From the NCBI GenBank assembly GCA_963742035.1, contig CAVUKH010000013.1, positions 186,001 through 250,000 on the forward strand: a DNA stretch of 64,000 nt, in the 5' to 3' direction. A program made the translations under genes and the position numbers. The notes under the pieces are model-generated. The model was not told the DNA's origin and ran no database searches. It worked only from the letters and a program-made list of their open reading frames with translations. How positions within the stretch are numbered: the stretch's first letter is position 1; the number at the start of each line of letters is the position of its first letter. This DNA is from Bog-473 sp963742035. Lineage in GTDB: Bacteria; Actinomycetota; Acidimicrobiia; Acidimicrobiales; RAAP-2. Positions 44,609 to 52,750 of this stretch are shown piece after piece.

Positions 44609-45016
44609 GTGAGTTCGGTGAGCGACGTCGCAGGCGAGGAGCCGGCTGCACGACACGATCCGGGCCCGAAGAGCGCGCCGGTGGAGCGCGAGCCTGATGC
44701 TCGTTTCACCTACGCCAACGAACGGACGTTTCTGGCCTGGAACCGCACCGCTCTGGCACTCATCGCCACGGGTGTGGCGGCGACGCAGCTCCTCCCAAAG
44801 CTCCAGGTGGAGTGGGGGCGTCGGGCCTTGGGGCTCCCCCTCATCGCCCTGGGGGCCATTGTGGCCGCCGAGAGCTTTCGCCAGTGGCGTGCCAATCAGC
44901 GGGCCATGCGGCGGGGGGACCCCCTTCCCCGCTCGTGGATGCCCATCGTCCTCACCCTCGGCATCGTCGTCATCGGTGCCATCGCCGTGGTCCTCGCCGC
45001 GCTGGGGTCCCGTTGA
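44609..45016 (+). CDS. DUF202 (YidH) family membrane protein
   Basis: A protein of about 135 residues with the DUF202 signature DARFTYANERTFLAWNRTAL after a polar N-terminus, and three hydrophobic helices: LIATGVAATQLLPKL, LGLPLIALGAIVAAESF and MPIVLTLGIVVIGAIAVVLA. This is the YidH fold, function unknown. Start uncertain: GTG at 44609 or 44618, or further up at 44588; none has a strong ribosome binding site. Its stop overlaps the next gene start. Confidence 0.85.
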   Translation: MSSVSDVAGEEPAARHDPGPKSAPVEREPDARFTYANERTFLAWNRTALALIATGVAATQLLPKLQVEWGRRALGLPLIALGAIVAAESFRQWRANQRAMRRGDPLPRSWMPIVLTLGIVVIGAIAVVLAALGSR

Positions 45017-45348
45017 GGCCGGAGGTCGCCCCCTCGAACCCCCCGGAGCCCGGGCTGGCGGAGGAGCGAACGGTTCTCGCCTGGAACCGCTCGGGGCTTG
45101 CCGTCGTCGTCTGCGTGGCCGTATTGCTGCGTCACGTGTGGCCGCTGCGGGGCACGGATCAAGATCTGGCCCTGGGTCTCATCGCCGCCGCGGTGGTCGT
45201 CTGGGCCGTCGTGCTCGCCGTCCTCACGACCTCGGCCCGACGCAGGGACGGAGACGCCCCCCATGATGCACATGTCTTCCGGCTCATGACGGCAGCGACC
45301 TTGCTGCTCGCTCTGGTGGGTTTCGTCGCGGCATTTGCGGCCCCGTGA
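45013..45348 (+). CDS. second DUF202 family membrane protein, 111 aa
   Basis: Starts at TTG 45013, giving a four-base TTGA overlap with the previous DUF202 gene. The motif PGLAEERTVLAWNRSGLAVV is a second DUF202 copy, followed by helices LGLIAAAVVVWAVVLAVLTT and TAATLLLALVGFVAAFAA. Tandem DUF202 pairs in actinobacteria probably form a hetero-complex (inference). Confidence 0.85.
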   Translation: MRPEVAPSNPPEPGLAEERTVLAWNRSGLAVVVCVAVLLRHVWPLRGTDQDLALGLIAAAVVVWAVVLAVLTTSARRRDGDAPHDAHVFRLMTAATLLLALVGFVAAFAAP

Positions 45349-45396
45349 ACGCGACGAAGGGTCGACGAACCGTCGACGAAGCGTCCTTGGAGGGAC

Positions 45397-46860
45397 TCAG
45401 CGCTCGCTGGTCGCCGAACTGACCCGTGCCGCCCGGAGAGCGCTCCGTCGTACCTTGCCGGCCTCGTTTCGCAGAGGCTGATCGGTGTACTCGACCGAGC
45501 GGGGGACCTTGTAACGCGCGACGCGGTCCGCCACGAAACGCAAGAGTTCGTCCTGCGGGACCGCCTCGGGACTTGCCTCGACGATGGCGTGCACGATGTT
45601 CCCCAGGTCGTCGTCTGGGAGACCGATGACGACCACGGAACTGACGGCAGGATGCTCTTGCATGGCGGCCTCGACCTCGGCCGGGTAGACGTTCGCCCCG
45701 CCGGTGAGGATCATGTCCTCGAGCCGGTCACCCAGATACAGATAATTGTCGTCATCGAGCCACCCCATGTCACCGAGCGACTCCCACCCACCCTCACGGC
45801 GCCGCGCCGCGGCACCGATGTAGCGGTAGGTGGGTCGGTCCCGCACGGTCCGCAACCAGATCTCTCCTTCCCGGCCGGCCGGCAGCTCGTTTCCATCGGG
45901 ATCGCAGATCATGACGGTGCCGGGCGCCGGGCGGCCGACCGAACCGCGATGGGCGAGCCACTCGGCCCCGGTGATCACGGTGGCCGCCTGGGCCTCCGTG
46001 CCGGCGTAGAGCTCGAAGATCCGGTCCGGTCCCAGCCAATCGATCCAGACCTGTTTCAGCCATGGCGGGCAGGGTTCGGCCAGGTGCCAGACGGACTGCA
46101 GGGAGGACATGTCGTACGAGTCGCGCCGTTGCTCCGGGAGCCGCCAGATGCGCTTCATCATGGTCGGTACCAGGTAGACGGTGTCGGCCCCGGTGCGGTC
46201 GATGGCCTGCAGCGTGGCCTCGGCGTCGAAACGGGGAAGGATGACCACGTGGCTCCCCGCCAGCCAGGCCGAACAGGACCACACGATCGGACCGTTGTGG
46301 TACAGCGGAGCGGGCACGACCATGCAGCCGTCGACCTTGCCGAAGAGAGGTGGAACGTCGGGATCGTAGGTTGCAGGATCGCCCGAGACGATCAGCTTCG
46401 GTCGTCCTGTCGACCCTCCAGAGGTCGGGGCCTTCCAGGCCGGGGAGGTGACATCGGGCAGCGGGCCGTCGGAGAGGCCGGGATCGGGACGGTACCCGGC
46501 GGGCAGGGTCCGCCGTCCCTCGGCCAGCTCGGGTGCCACGCCGATCACCACAGTGGGGTCGGCCAGTTCGAGGATCGCCCCCAGCTCCCGCGGCGGCAAT
46601 CGGGCCGAGACCGGCTGCGGGATCGCTCCGATCTTCCAGCAGGCCGCGAAGGCGACGAACCACTCGAGCGAGTTGGGGAGAGCGACGGTGACCATGTCGC
46701 CCGCCTGCGCCCCCCCGGCAGCCATGTCGCGGGCAAGCCGGTTGGCGGCGGACTCGAGCTCCGAGCGCGTCAGGCTGTGCTCGCCGCACGTGATGGCCGG
46801 TCGGTCGGGATCCTGTTCGGCCAGCTCGGTCAGCCGGCGACCGTACGAAATGAGGGTCAC
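45397..46860 (-). CDS. AMP-dependent acyl-CoA synthetase/ligase
   Basis: A 487-residue ANL-superfamily enzyme that activates a carboxylic acid to acyl-AMP and then acyl-CoA. Motifs: adenylate loop TSGGSTGRPKLIVS, LYHNGP, YAGTEAQAATVITGAEWL, the LGDMGWLDDDNYLYLGDRLE hinge with DMILTGGANVYPAEVEAAM, and the C-terminal VPRSVEYTDQPLRNEAGKVR Lys region. It resembles the bile-acid/steroid-acid CoA ligase group, but the substrate is unproven. The start is GTG 46860, which overlaps the DHFR stop as GTGA. The long open frame above it is the shadow of the DHFR gene. Confidence 0.93.
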   Translation of the reverse strand: MTLISYGRRLTELAEQDPDRPAITCGEHSLTRSELESAANRLARDMAAGGAQAGDMVTVALPNSLEWFVAFAACWKIGAIPQPVSARLPPRELGAILELADPTVVIGVAPELAEGRRTLPAGYRPDPGLSDGPLPDVTSPAWKAPTSGGSTGRPKLIVSGDPATYDPDVPPLFGKVDGCMVVPAPLYHNGPIVWSCSAWLAGSHVVILPRFDAEATLQAIDRTGADTVYLVPTMMKRIWRLPEQRRDSYDMSSLQSVWHLAEPCPPWLKQVWIDWLGPDRIFELYAGTEAQAATVITGAEWLAHRGSVGRPAPGTVMICDPDGNELPAGREGEIWLRTVRDRPTYRYIGAAARRREGGWESLGDMGWLDDDNYLYLGDRLEDMILTGGANVYPAEVEAAMQEHPAVSSVVVIGLPDDDLGNIVHAIVEASPEAVPQDELLRFVADRVARYKVPRSVEYTDQPLRNEAGKVRRSALRAARVSSATSER

Positions 46861-47348
46861 GGGGAGGAGCGTATTCCGGCGAACCGGCGCCAGATCTCGA
46901 AGCGATAGGTGACCCCGTTCTCTCTGTGGTCGTCGCTCTCGCTGTGGAGGGCAAACGTGTCCGCAAAGGGTGGAAAGAACTTGGTGCAGTGGAAGTCCTC
47001 TCTGACCTGCGTCAGCAGCAGCTCCTCCGCTTCGGCGATGGCCTCGCGGTACACGGTTGCTCCCCCGATGACCCAGACGTCCTCGTCCGGGATCGTACCC
47101 CGCAGCCGACCGAGGTCGGCAATGGCCCGGAAGCCGGCGCGCAACGGCGTGGAACGGGTGGTCAGGACGAAGTTCTCCCTGTCGTGCAGCGGTGCGGCGA
47201 ACTCGTCGTAGGTGGCGCGTCCCATGACAATGACGCCGTGCTGCGTCTTCTGGCGGAAGTAGGCGGTGTCCCCGGGCAGGGTCCATGGGATGCCGGAGTC
47301 GGTGGCGATCCCTCGTTGCGAGTCGATGGCGGCGATGAGACGAATCAC
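46857..47348 (-). CDS. folA: dihydrofolate reductase
   Basis: A 163-residue protein that reduces dihydrofolate to tetrahydrofolate with NADPH. MIRLIAAIDSQRGIATDSGI then PWTLPGD is the standard start (W in PWTLPGD), with VIVMGRATYDEF, the NADPH loop LTTRSTPLRAGF and VWVIGGATVYREA. Normal length. Its stop overlaps the start of the acyl-CoA ligase by four bases, although the two are metabolically unrelated, and no thymidylate synthase gene is nearby. It could be a second, divergent DHFR of a lineage that also has a main folA (not testable here). Confidence 0.92.
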   Translation of the reverse strand: MIRLIAAIDSQRGIATDSGIPWTLPGDTAYFRQKTQHGVIVMGRATYDEFAAPLHDRENFVLTTRSTPLRAGFRAIADLGRLRGTIPDEDVWVIGGATVYREAIAEAEELLLTQVREDFHCTKFFPPFADTFALHSESDDHRENGVTYRFEIWRRFAGIRSSP

Positions 47349-47356
47349 AGTGCTCT

Positions 47357-48103
47357 TCAGGGGATGGGCGGTGAGAACGCGATGGTGACGATGGCAACGA
47401 TCATCATGATCCCGCTCAGCGTCACCAGGGCCACGCGGATCCGGACGAATCGAAAATGGCCACTGATCCCGATGAGGAACAGGATCGTGGCGAGGTAGAT
47501 GGTGTCTCGGATGTAGTTGTCAGCGTTCGTGCCCGCCTGCACCCCGAGCGTGTAATCCGCGGTCGCCTTGTTGTCGAGAACCGCTGAGGCGACGAGCTCG
47601 GGCTGCTTGTACTCGGGCATGTACGTCGGTCCGGGCGGCGCCTTCGCATTCGTGAACGGGTCGGTGGCGAGCCAGGCGTCGAACGCAACCGTGAAGGCCG
47701 GACGAAATCGTCGCACTGCAACATTCTCCGCGGTCGTGTTACCCGCGACGTAAGCCGTGAACCAGGTGTTGAAGGTGGTCGAGTCGAAGTTCTTGAGGTT
47801 CTGCGCATTCAGGGCCGCCCGATTTGCCTCGGTTCGATCGGCCGAGGCCTGGGCCAACCGCACCGATGATTCGGTGTTCCACTTGGCTGAGGCAAATCCC
47901 GTGTAGGCGGCGAGCAGGGCGACAGCCGCCAGCATCACGGCCTCGATGATGGAGAGGACGCGATCGTGATCCCGCTCCCCGTCGTCGACGCCCTTCGCGC
48001 CCTCCGCAGTGGCTGCGTCGCTGGCATTCCCGTGCTCCGCCGCATGCGTCCTGTGCCGAGCGATCTCCCCGGCCACCTCGCTCGAGGAGAGTCCCTCAGC
48101 CAC
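47357..48103 (-). CDS. membrane protein with long extracytoplasmic loop, DUF4337-like
   Basis: A 248-residue protein. Residues 1-45 are polar, an alpha helix IIEAVMLAAVALLAAYTGFA follows at about 52-70, then a long soluble part (about 75-190, with ANRAALNAQNLKNFDSTTFN), and two C-terminal helices DTIYLATILFLIGISGHF and RVALVTLSGIMMIVAIVTIA. This helix - loop - two-helix layout resembles DUF4337 proteins. Function unknown. It lies eight bases upstream of the DHFR start and is followed by it on the same strand, suggesting a three-gene operon with the ligase. Confidence 0.8.
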   Translation of the reverse strand: MAEGLSSSEVAGEIARHRTHAAEHGNASDAATAEGAKGVDDGERDHDRVLSIIEAVMLAAVALLAAYTGFASAKWNTESSVRLAQASADRTEANRAALNAQNLKNFDSTTFNTWFTAYVAGNTTAENVAVRRFRPAFTVAFDAWLATDPFTNAKAPPGPTYMPEYKQPELVASAVLDNKATADYTLGVQAGTNADNYIRDTIYLATILFLIGISGHFRFVRIRVALVTLSGIMMIVAIVTIAFSPPIP

Positions 48104-48251
48104 TCGTCATCCCCCGTCCACTCCGGCGTGCGTCACGTGTCGTTCTCGCTCACGATACTCAGCCGGCCCGGTCGACGGACCGCACCGGGAGGGACACGAA
48201 TCATAGACTCACACGTGATGCGACCTTCTGGGTGGCCCGTGGGAAGTATGG

Positions 48252-50684
48252 GTGGGAGTGACGACTGACGCAGGCGTGGTCTACCGGAATCCCGCGGCGA
48301 CGGTGGACGACCGTGTCGCCGACCTCTTGGGTCGGATGACGATTGAGGAGAAGGTCGCTCAGCTCGGAGCGATCTGGCTCACGCAGCTCGTGACGGACGA
48401 CCGGTTTGACGGGGACCGGGCTCGGCACCTCCTCGCGAACGGGATCGGCCAGATCACGCGGATCGGTGCCTCGACCGGGCTCCTCCCCGAAGCCTCCGCG
48501 GCCCTCGTGAACCAGATACAGCGGTCGGTCGTGGAGGAGACCCGTCTGGGCATCCCGGTCCTGGTGCACGAGGAGGCCGTCGGCGGGTTCACCCACCGCG
48601 GCGCGACGACGTTTCCGCAAGCCCTGGGATTGGCGGCCACCTGGGACCCGGAATTGGTGTCGGCGGTCGCCGACACCATTCGGGTGCAGATGCTGGCCGT
48701 GGGGGCCCGCCTGGCGCTGGCCCCCGTCCTGGACGTGGCCCGTGACCCGCGCTGGGGGCGGGTCGAGGAGACCTACGGGGAATCGCCCGAACTGTGCGCC
48801 CGGCTCGGAGTGGCGTACGTCCGGGGGCTGCAGACCTCCGATCTGGCTCGGGGCGTGGCCTGCGCGGCCAAGCACTTCTTGGCCTACGGCGCGTCCATCG
48901 GTGGCCGCAATCAAGCGCCCGTGCACGTGGGCCCTCGGGAGCTGCGCGAGGTGTATGCCACCCCTTTCGCCGCGGTCATCCGCCACGCGGGCCTGGCCGG
49001 AATCATGAACTCGTATGCCTCCATCGACGGCCTGCCCTGCGTCGGCTCGTACGCGATCCTCACCGAGCTCCTGCGCGGTGAGCTCGGATTCCGCGGCGCC
49101 GTGGTCGCCGACTATTTCGCCGTCGGTCAGCTGGTCGATCATCACCGCACCGCTGCCGATCGCAGCGAGGCGGCGATGCAGGCGATCGCAGCCGGTCTCG
49201 ACGTCGAGTTGCCGGCCTTCGACTTCTATAGGGAGCTCCCGTCCTGTATCGCGGACGGACGCCTCTCCGAGGAGATCGTCGACCGTGCCGTCGAGCGCGT
49301 CCTGGCGCAGAAGTTCCGTCTTGGGCTGTTCGAGCGCCCGTACGTCGACCCGGCTCTCGCCGCAGCGGTCTTCGACACGAACGGGCAGCGGCAGCTGGCC
49401 CGGAGGGCGGCAGCGAAGAGCGTGTGCATGTTGACCAACGACGGTGTGCTGCCCCTCAACGCGGCCGGCTTGCGGTCGGTCGCCGTGATCGGGCCTCACG
49501 CCGACGATCAGCGTCTGCTGCAGGGCGACTACCACTATCCGGCTCACCTGGAGATCATGTATCGCAACGCCTGGACCGTGATCGCCGGCGCAGACGAGAG
49601 CACCGGTCCGCTGGCCACCGGGGCGCCCGCCGTGGACCTTGCCCTGCTTCCCTCCGACGGAGGGTCGTTTCAACCAGGGCCGCATTTCACGCGCCACGTG
49701 ACGCCGCTGGCCGGACTTCGGGAGGCGCTCGGAGGTGACGTCGCGGTGTCGTTCGAGCGGGGGTGTCACGACTCCGATCCTGACGACCGAGACTTCGAAG
49801 CCGCGGTCGAGGCGGCGCGCCACGCCGACGTGGCACTCGTCTTCGTGGGCGCCAAGTCCGGGTTGGTCCCGGACTGCACGAGCGGCGAAATGCGGGACGC
49901 CGTCTCACTCGATCTCCCCGGGGCCCAGACGGAGCTCGTCGAAGCAGTCGCCGCCACCGGCACCCCGACGGTCGTGGTCGTCGTGAGCGGGCGTGTCCAC
50001 ACCCTCGGCCGGGTTGCTGCGGTGGCGAACGCCCTCCTGTGGTCGCCCCTGCCGGGCGAGGAGGGTGGCCACGGGATCGCGGATGTGCTCACGGGTGTCG
50101 CGAATCCCTCCGGCCGGCTCCCGGTCACGCTGCCCCGGCACGTCGGCCAATTGCCGCTCCATCACGACATGCGAGCGAGGGGGGCGCGGACGGAGTTCTA
50201 CGGCGACTACCTCGACAGCCCGGTGTCCCCGCTGTTCGCCTTCGGCCACGGCCTCTCCTATTCCAGGTTCGTCTACGGCGGCCTGCGCGTGACGCCCGGG
50301 CGGACGACGTCGGAGACCGTGGTCGAGGTCACCGTGGCCAATCACGGCGAGCGGGCGGGCGAAGAGGTGGTGCAGCTCTACGTGCGCGACGATGTCGCGT
50401 CCACCGCCCGCCCGGATCGTGAACTCGTCGGGTTCGGCAGGGTCGATCTCCAGCCGGGCGATGTCAGCGTGGTCACGTTCACGGTACCGGCAAGCCGGCT
50501 GGCGTTCTATGACCCGGCGCTGCGACGGGTGTGCGAGCCGGGGACCTTCACCTTCTTCGTGGGCGCTTCAGCGTCCGATATTCGTGCGGAGGCCACGGTC
50601 GAGATCACCGGGAGCGGTGCACCTCACGCGCTGCGCGACCTGGAGTTGACGGCGGTTCACTCCTCGGCCCTCGGCCTCGCATAG
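48252..50684 (+). CDS. glycoside hydrolase family 3 (beta-glucosidase/xylosidase)
   Basis: An 810-residue GH3 enzyme. The TIM-barrel domain includes RVADLLGRMTIEEKVAQLGA and the nucleophile region GFRGAVVADYFAVGQLVDHH, where Asp in VVADYF is the catalytic nucleophile. The alpha/beta sandwich (about 380-560) and the fibronectin-like C-terminal domain (VEVTVANHGERAGEEVVQLY then VRDDVAS) complete the three-domain type. No signal peptide, so probably intracellular. Start at GTG 48252 or 48258; neither is better supported. It is divergent from the DUF4337-like gene and converges with the next gene, overlapping it by 28 bp at the ends. Confidence 0.93.
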   Translation: MGVTTDAGVVYRNPAATVDDRVADLLGRMTIEEKVAQLGAIWLTQLVTDDRFDGDRARHLLANGIGQITRIGASTGLLPEASAALVNQIQRSVVEETRLGIPVLVHEEAVGGFTHRGATTFPQALGLAATWDPELVSAVADTIRVQMLAVGARLALAPVLDVARDPRWGRVEETYGESPELCARLGVAYVRGLQTSDLARGVACAAKHFLAYGASIGGRNQAPVHVGPRELREVYATPFAAVIRHAGLAGIMNSYASIDGLPCVGSYAILTELLRGELGFRGAVVADYFAVGQLVDHHRTAADRSEAAMQAIAAGLDVELPAFDFYRELPSCIADGRLSEEIVDRAVERVLAQKFRLGLFERPYVDPALAAAVFDTNGQRQLARRAAAKSVCMLTNDGVLPLNAAGLRSVAVIGPHADDQRLLQGDYHYPAHLEIMYRNAWTVIAGADESTGPLATGAPAVDLALLPSDGGSFQPGPHFTRHVTPLAGLREALGGDVAVSFERGCHDSDPDDRDFEAAVEAARHADVALVFVGAKSGLVPDCTSGEMRDAVSLDLPGAQTELVEAVAATGTPTVVVVVSGRVHTLGRVAAVANALLWSPLPGEEGGHGIADVLTGVANPSGRLPVTLPRHVGQLPLHHDMRARGARTEFYGDYLDSPVSPLFAFGHGLSYSRFVYGGLRVTPGRTTSETVVEVTVANHGERAGEEVVQLYVRDDVASTARPDRELVGFGRVDLQPGDVSVVTFTVPASRLAFYDPALRRVCEPGTFTFFVGASASDIRAEATVEITGSGAPHALRDLELTAVHSSALGLA

Positions 50685-52087
50685 TCGAAGAAGGACCTGA
50701 TCTTGATGAGATCGGCCACGGCGTCCGGCACCATCGATTCCCAGGTACTGTCCCCACACGCGATCTTCTTGAGGACATCCCGGCTGAAGATGGGCAGGCA
50801 CTCACTGCGGTAGTTGTCCAGGGGGACGAAACTGCCGCGCATGGCGAGATACTCGTAGAGCGGGCGTAGCGACGCATCGACCTCGAGGTTGTCCACGGTG
50901 CGGAGCTCGTCGTCGTGGGTCCGACGGAGGGGATAGACGTAGAGACGGAGGTCGTTCTTGAAGAGCCGTCCGAAGCTCTCGAGGATCCCGCCCGGCAACT
51001 GGGTGTAGTACTTCTCATCGAACAGCTCGAGCAGGCTCGGCACGCCCATGACGATGCCGATGCGCTCGGTCGTACGCGCCGAGATATACGCCGCCAACCG
51101 GTAGTACTCGAAGAAGTCGGAGATGAGCACCGTCATTCCGCACGCCGCGAGAAGGTCTGCCCGTGCGAGAAAGTCGCGCCGATCAACGTCGGAGCCGCCG
51201 GCCAGAAGGTTTCGCATCGTGAGCTCGGCCAATGGAAGCACCGGCTTTCCGTCCAGCGCGGGTTCGGCCGTGAACTTGGCCAGCGCGCACTCGAGCATGT
51301 CGATGTTCACCAGGGTCGTCGGCCGAAAGCTCCCCCTCTGGAGTAGGACCGCCTTCTTGCGGAGAGTCTCGCTCGGCTGCAACACCGCACGATCGGGGCC
51401 GAACATGGCGACGCCGCTCAGGCCGAGTTGGACGAGCTCCAGAGCCATCAGGCGATTGTCGACGCGCCGAAATTCGATGCCGCGAAATTCGACCATGTCG
51501 ATCTCGATTCGATCGGTGCTGAGGCGGTCGAGCAGGCTTGCCACGAGCTGTTCCGGCTCGTGGTGCAGGAAGAACGCACCATGGAGCAGGTTGATGCCCA
51601 CCACGCCGATCGCTTCCTGCTGCAGGGCAGCCTCGACATCGAGCATCCGTACGTGGAGCACGATCTGGCTCGGTTCGTCGCGCGGGTGAGCCTGGAATTT
51701 GATTCCCATCCACCCATGACACTCGTTGGTTCCCTTGAAACTCCGCGCCACCACCGTGTTGGCGAAGGCGAAGAATGATGTGGTGTCACCACGCTTGTCC
51801 GTGAGTCGTTCCAGGTTCAACGTGTACTCGTGGTCGAGCATCGCCTGCAGCCGCCCCGCTGAGACGTAGCGGTCGGCTTCGCCGTAAATGGCATCGCTGA
51901 CCGCCATGTCGTAGGCGGAGATCGATTTTGCGATGGTCCCGGCGGCACCGCCGACCCGGAAGAACCACCGGGCGACCTCTTGTCCGGCGCCGATCTCGGC
52001 AACCGTGCCGTACCACCTCGGATCCAGATTGACCCGGAGCGCCTTCTGGTGGGTGTCCTCGCCCACGTTCACGACGGACTCGGCCAC
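50657..52087 (-). CDS. conserved protein of unknown function, 476 aa
   Basis: A long soluble protein with strong internal conservation-like blocks: RVNLDPRWYGTVAEIGAGQE, ARWFFRVGGAAGTIAKSISA, AYDMAVSDAIYGEADRYVSA and, at the end, LPGGILESFGRLFKNDLRLY then VYPLRRTHDDEL and SRDVLKKIACGDSTWESMVP. I recognise the family by these blocks; in databases it is widely and wrongly labelled as TonB-dependent receptor or nicotinate adenylyltransferase (recollection). No membrane segment or signal peptide supports a receptor. The start is ATG 52087. It shares a 28-bp 3' overlap with the GH3 gene on the other strand. True activity is unknown. Confidence 0.85.
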   Translation of the reverse strand: MAESVVNVGEDTHQKALRVNLDPRWYGTVAEIGAGQEVARWFFRVGGAAGTIAKSISAYDMAVSDAIYGEADRYVSAGRLQAMLDHEYTLNLERLTDKRGDTTSFFAFANTVVARSFKGTNECHGWMGIKFQAHPRDEPSQIVLHVRMLDVEAALQQEAIGVVGINLLHGAFFLHHEPEQLVASLLDRLSTDRIEIDMVEFRGIEFRRVDNRLMALELVQLGLSGVAMFGPDRAVLQPSETLRKKAVLLQRGSFRPTTLVNIDMLECALAKFTAEPALDGKPVLPLAELTMRNLLAGGSDVDRRDFLARADLLAACGMTVLISDFFEYYRLAAYISARTTERIGIVMGVPSLLELFDEKYYTQLPGGILESFGRLFKNDLRLYVYPLRRTHDDELRTVDNLEVDASLRPLYEYLAMRGSFVPLDNYRSECLPIFSRDVLKKIACGDSTWESMVPDAVADLIKIRSFFDYARPRAEE

Positions 52088-52263
52088 GCCCTACCTCCGG
52101 CTCGGTTGCGTCCGCACGCGGACGATCGTCTCACAACGGCGAGGCTATTGAACCGGTCGTTTCCTCATTGTGTGCTCCGTGTGAACACCCTGTGACACTG
52201 GCCCCCAGACGCCCCGGGGCTGCCCGCGCCGCGGCCGGAGACCATGGACCATAATCGGCCCGC

Positions 52264-52742
52264 ATGGAAGCGAGTGGATTCGCCGCCGACCTCTTGCATG
52301 ATCAGGTCGCTCTGGTCACGGGCGGGGCGACCGGAATCGGGAATGAGATCTGCCGCGTCCTGGGTGGACACGGGGCCCGGGTCATGCTGGTGAGCCGCAA
52401 ACGGGTGAACCTCGAGGCGGCGGTTCACGAGCTGCAGGCGGAGGGCGTCGACGCGCAATTCGGCGTCTGCGATGTCCGCGACGCCGAGGCGGTGCGCTCG
52501 GTGGTCGACGCCGTGGTCGAGAAGCAGGGGAGCCTGGACATTCTGGTCGATGACGCTGCCGGCAACGTTCCCGCGACGACCGCCCGAAGAATCCGCTCGG
52601 CCCACAGGGGCACGGGTCCGACATCGGCTCGCTCACGCTCTTCCTCTGCAGCCCGATGGCCCGCTTCATTTCCGGTCAGGTGATCGCCGTGGACGGTGCG
52701 GGCTCGGCGGATCTCCTCAGGCTGCAGGCCGGACGGATCTGA
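52264..52742 (+). pseudogene. broken SDR oxidoreductase (internal deletion plus frameshift)
   Basis: The first 100 codons are a good SDR N-terminus: VALVTGGATGIGNEICRVLG, VMLVSRKRVNLEAAVHELQA and LDILVDDAAGN (usually NNAAGN). Directly after this the sequence jumps to what in a different frame reads RRI(P)LG, then SDIGSLTLFLCSPMARFISG and QVIAVDGAGS, the end of the same SDR family. The central part with the catalytic Ser/Tyr/Lys is missing (about 330 bp less than a normal gene), and one base is lost near 52593, shifting the frame. The ends lie 478 bp apart instead of about 800, so this is a deletion remnant. A 2,4-dienoyl-CoA reductase-like SDR is likely. Confidence 0.8.
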
Positions 52743-52750
52743 GCGGTCTC

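Noticed and set aside
48201..49823. A 540-codon antisense frame opposite the GH3 gene
   Set aside because: Low-complexity composition and no family match; the GH3 frame is unambiguous.
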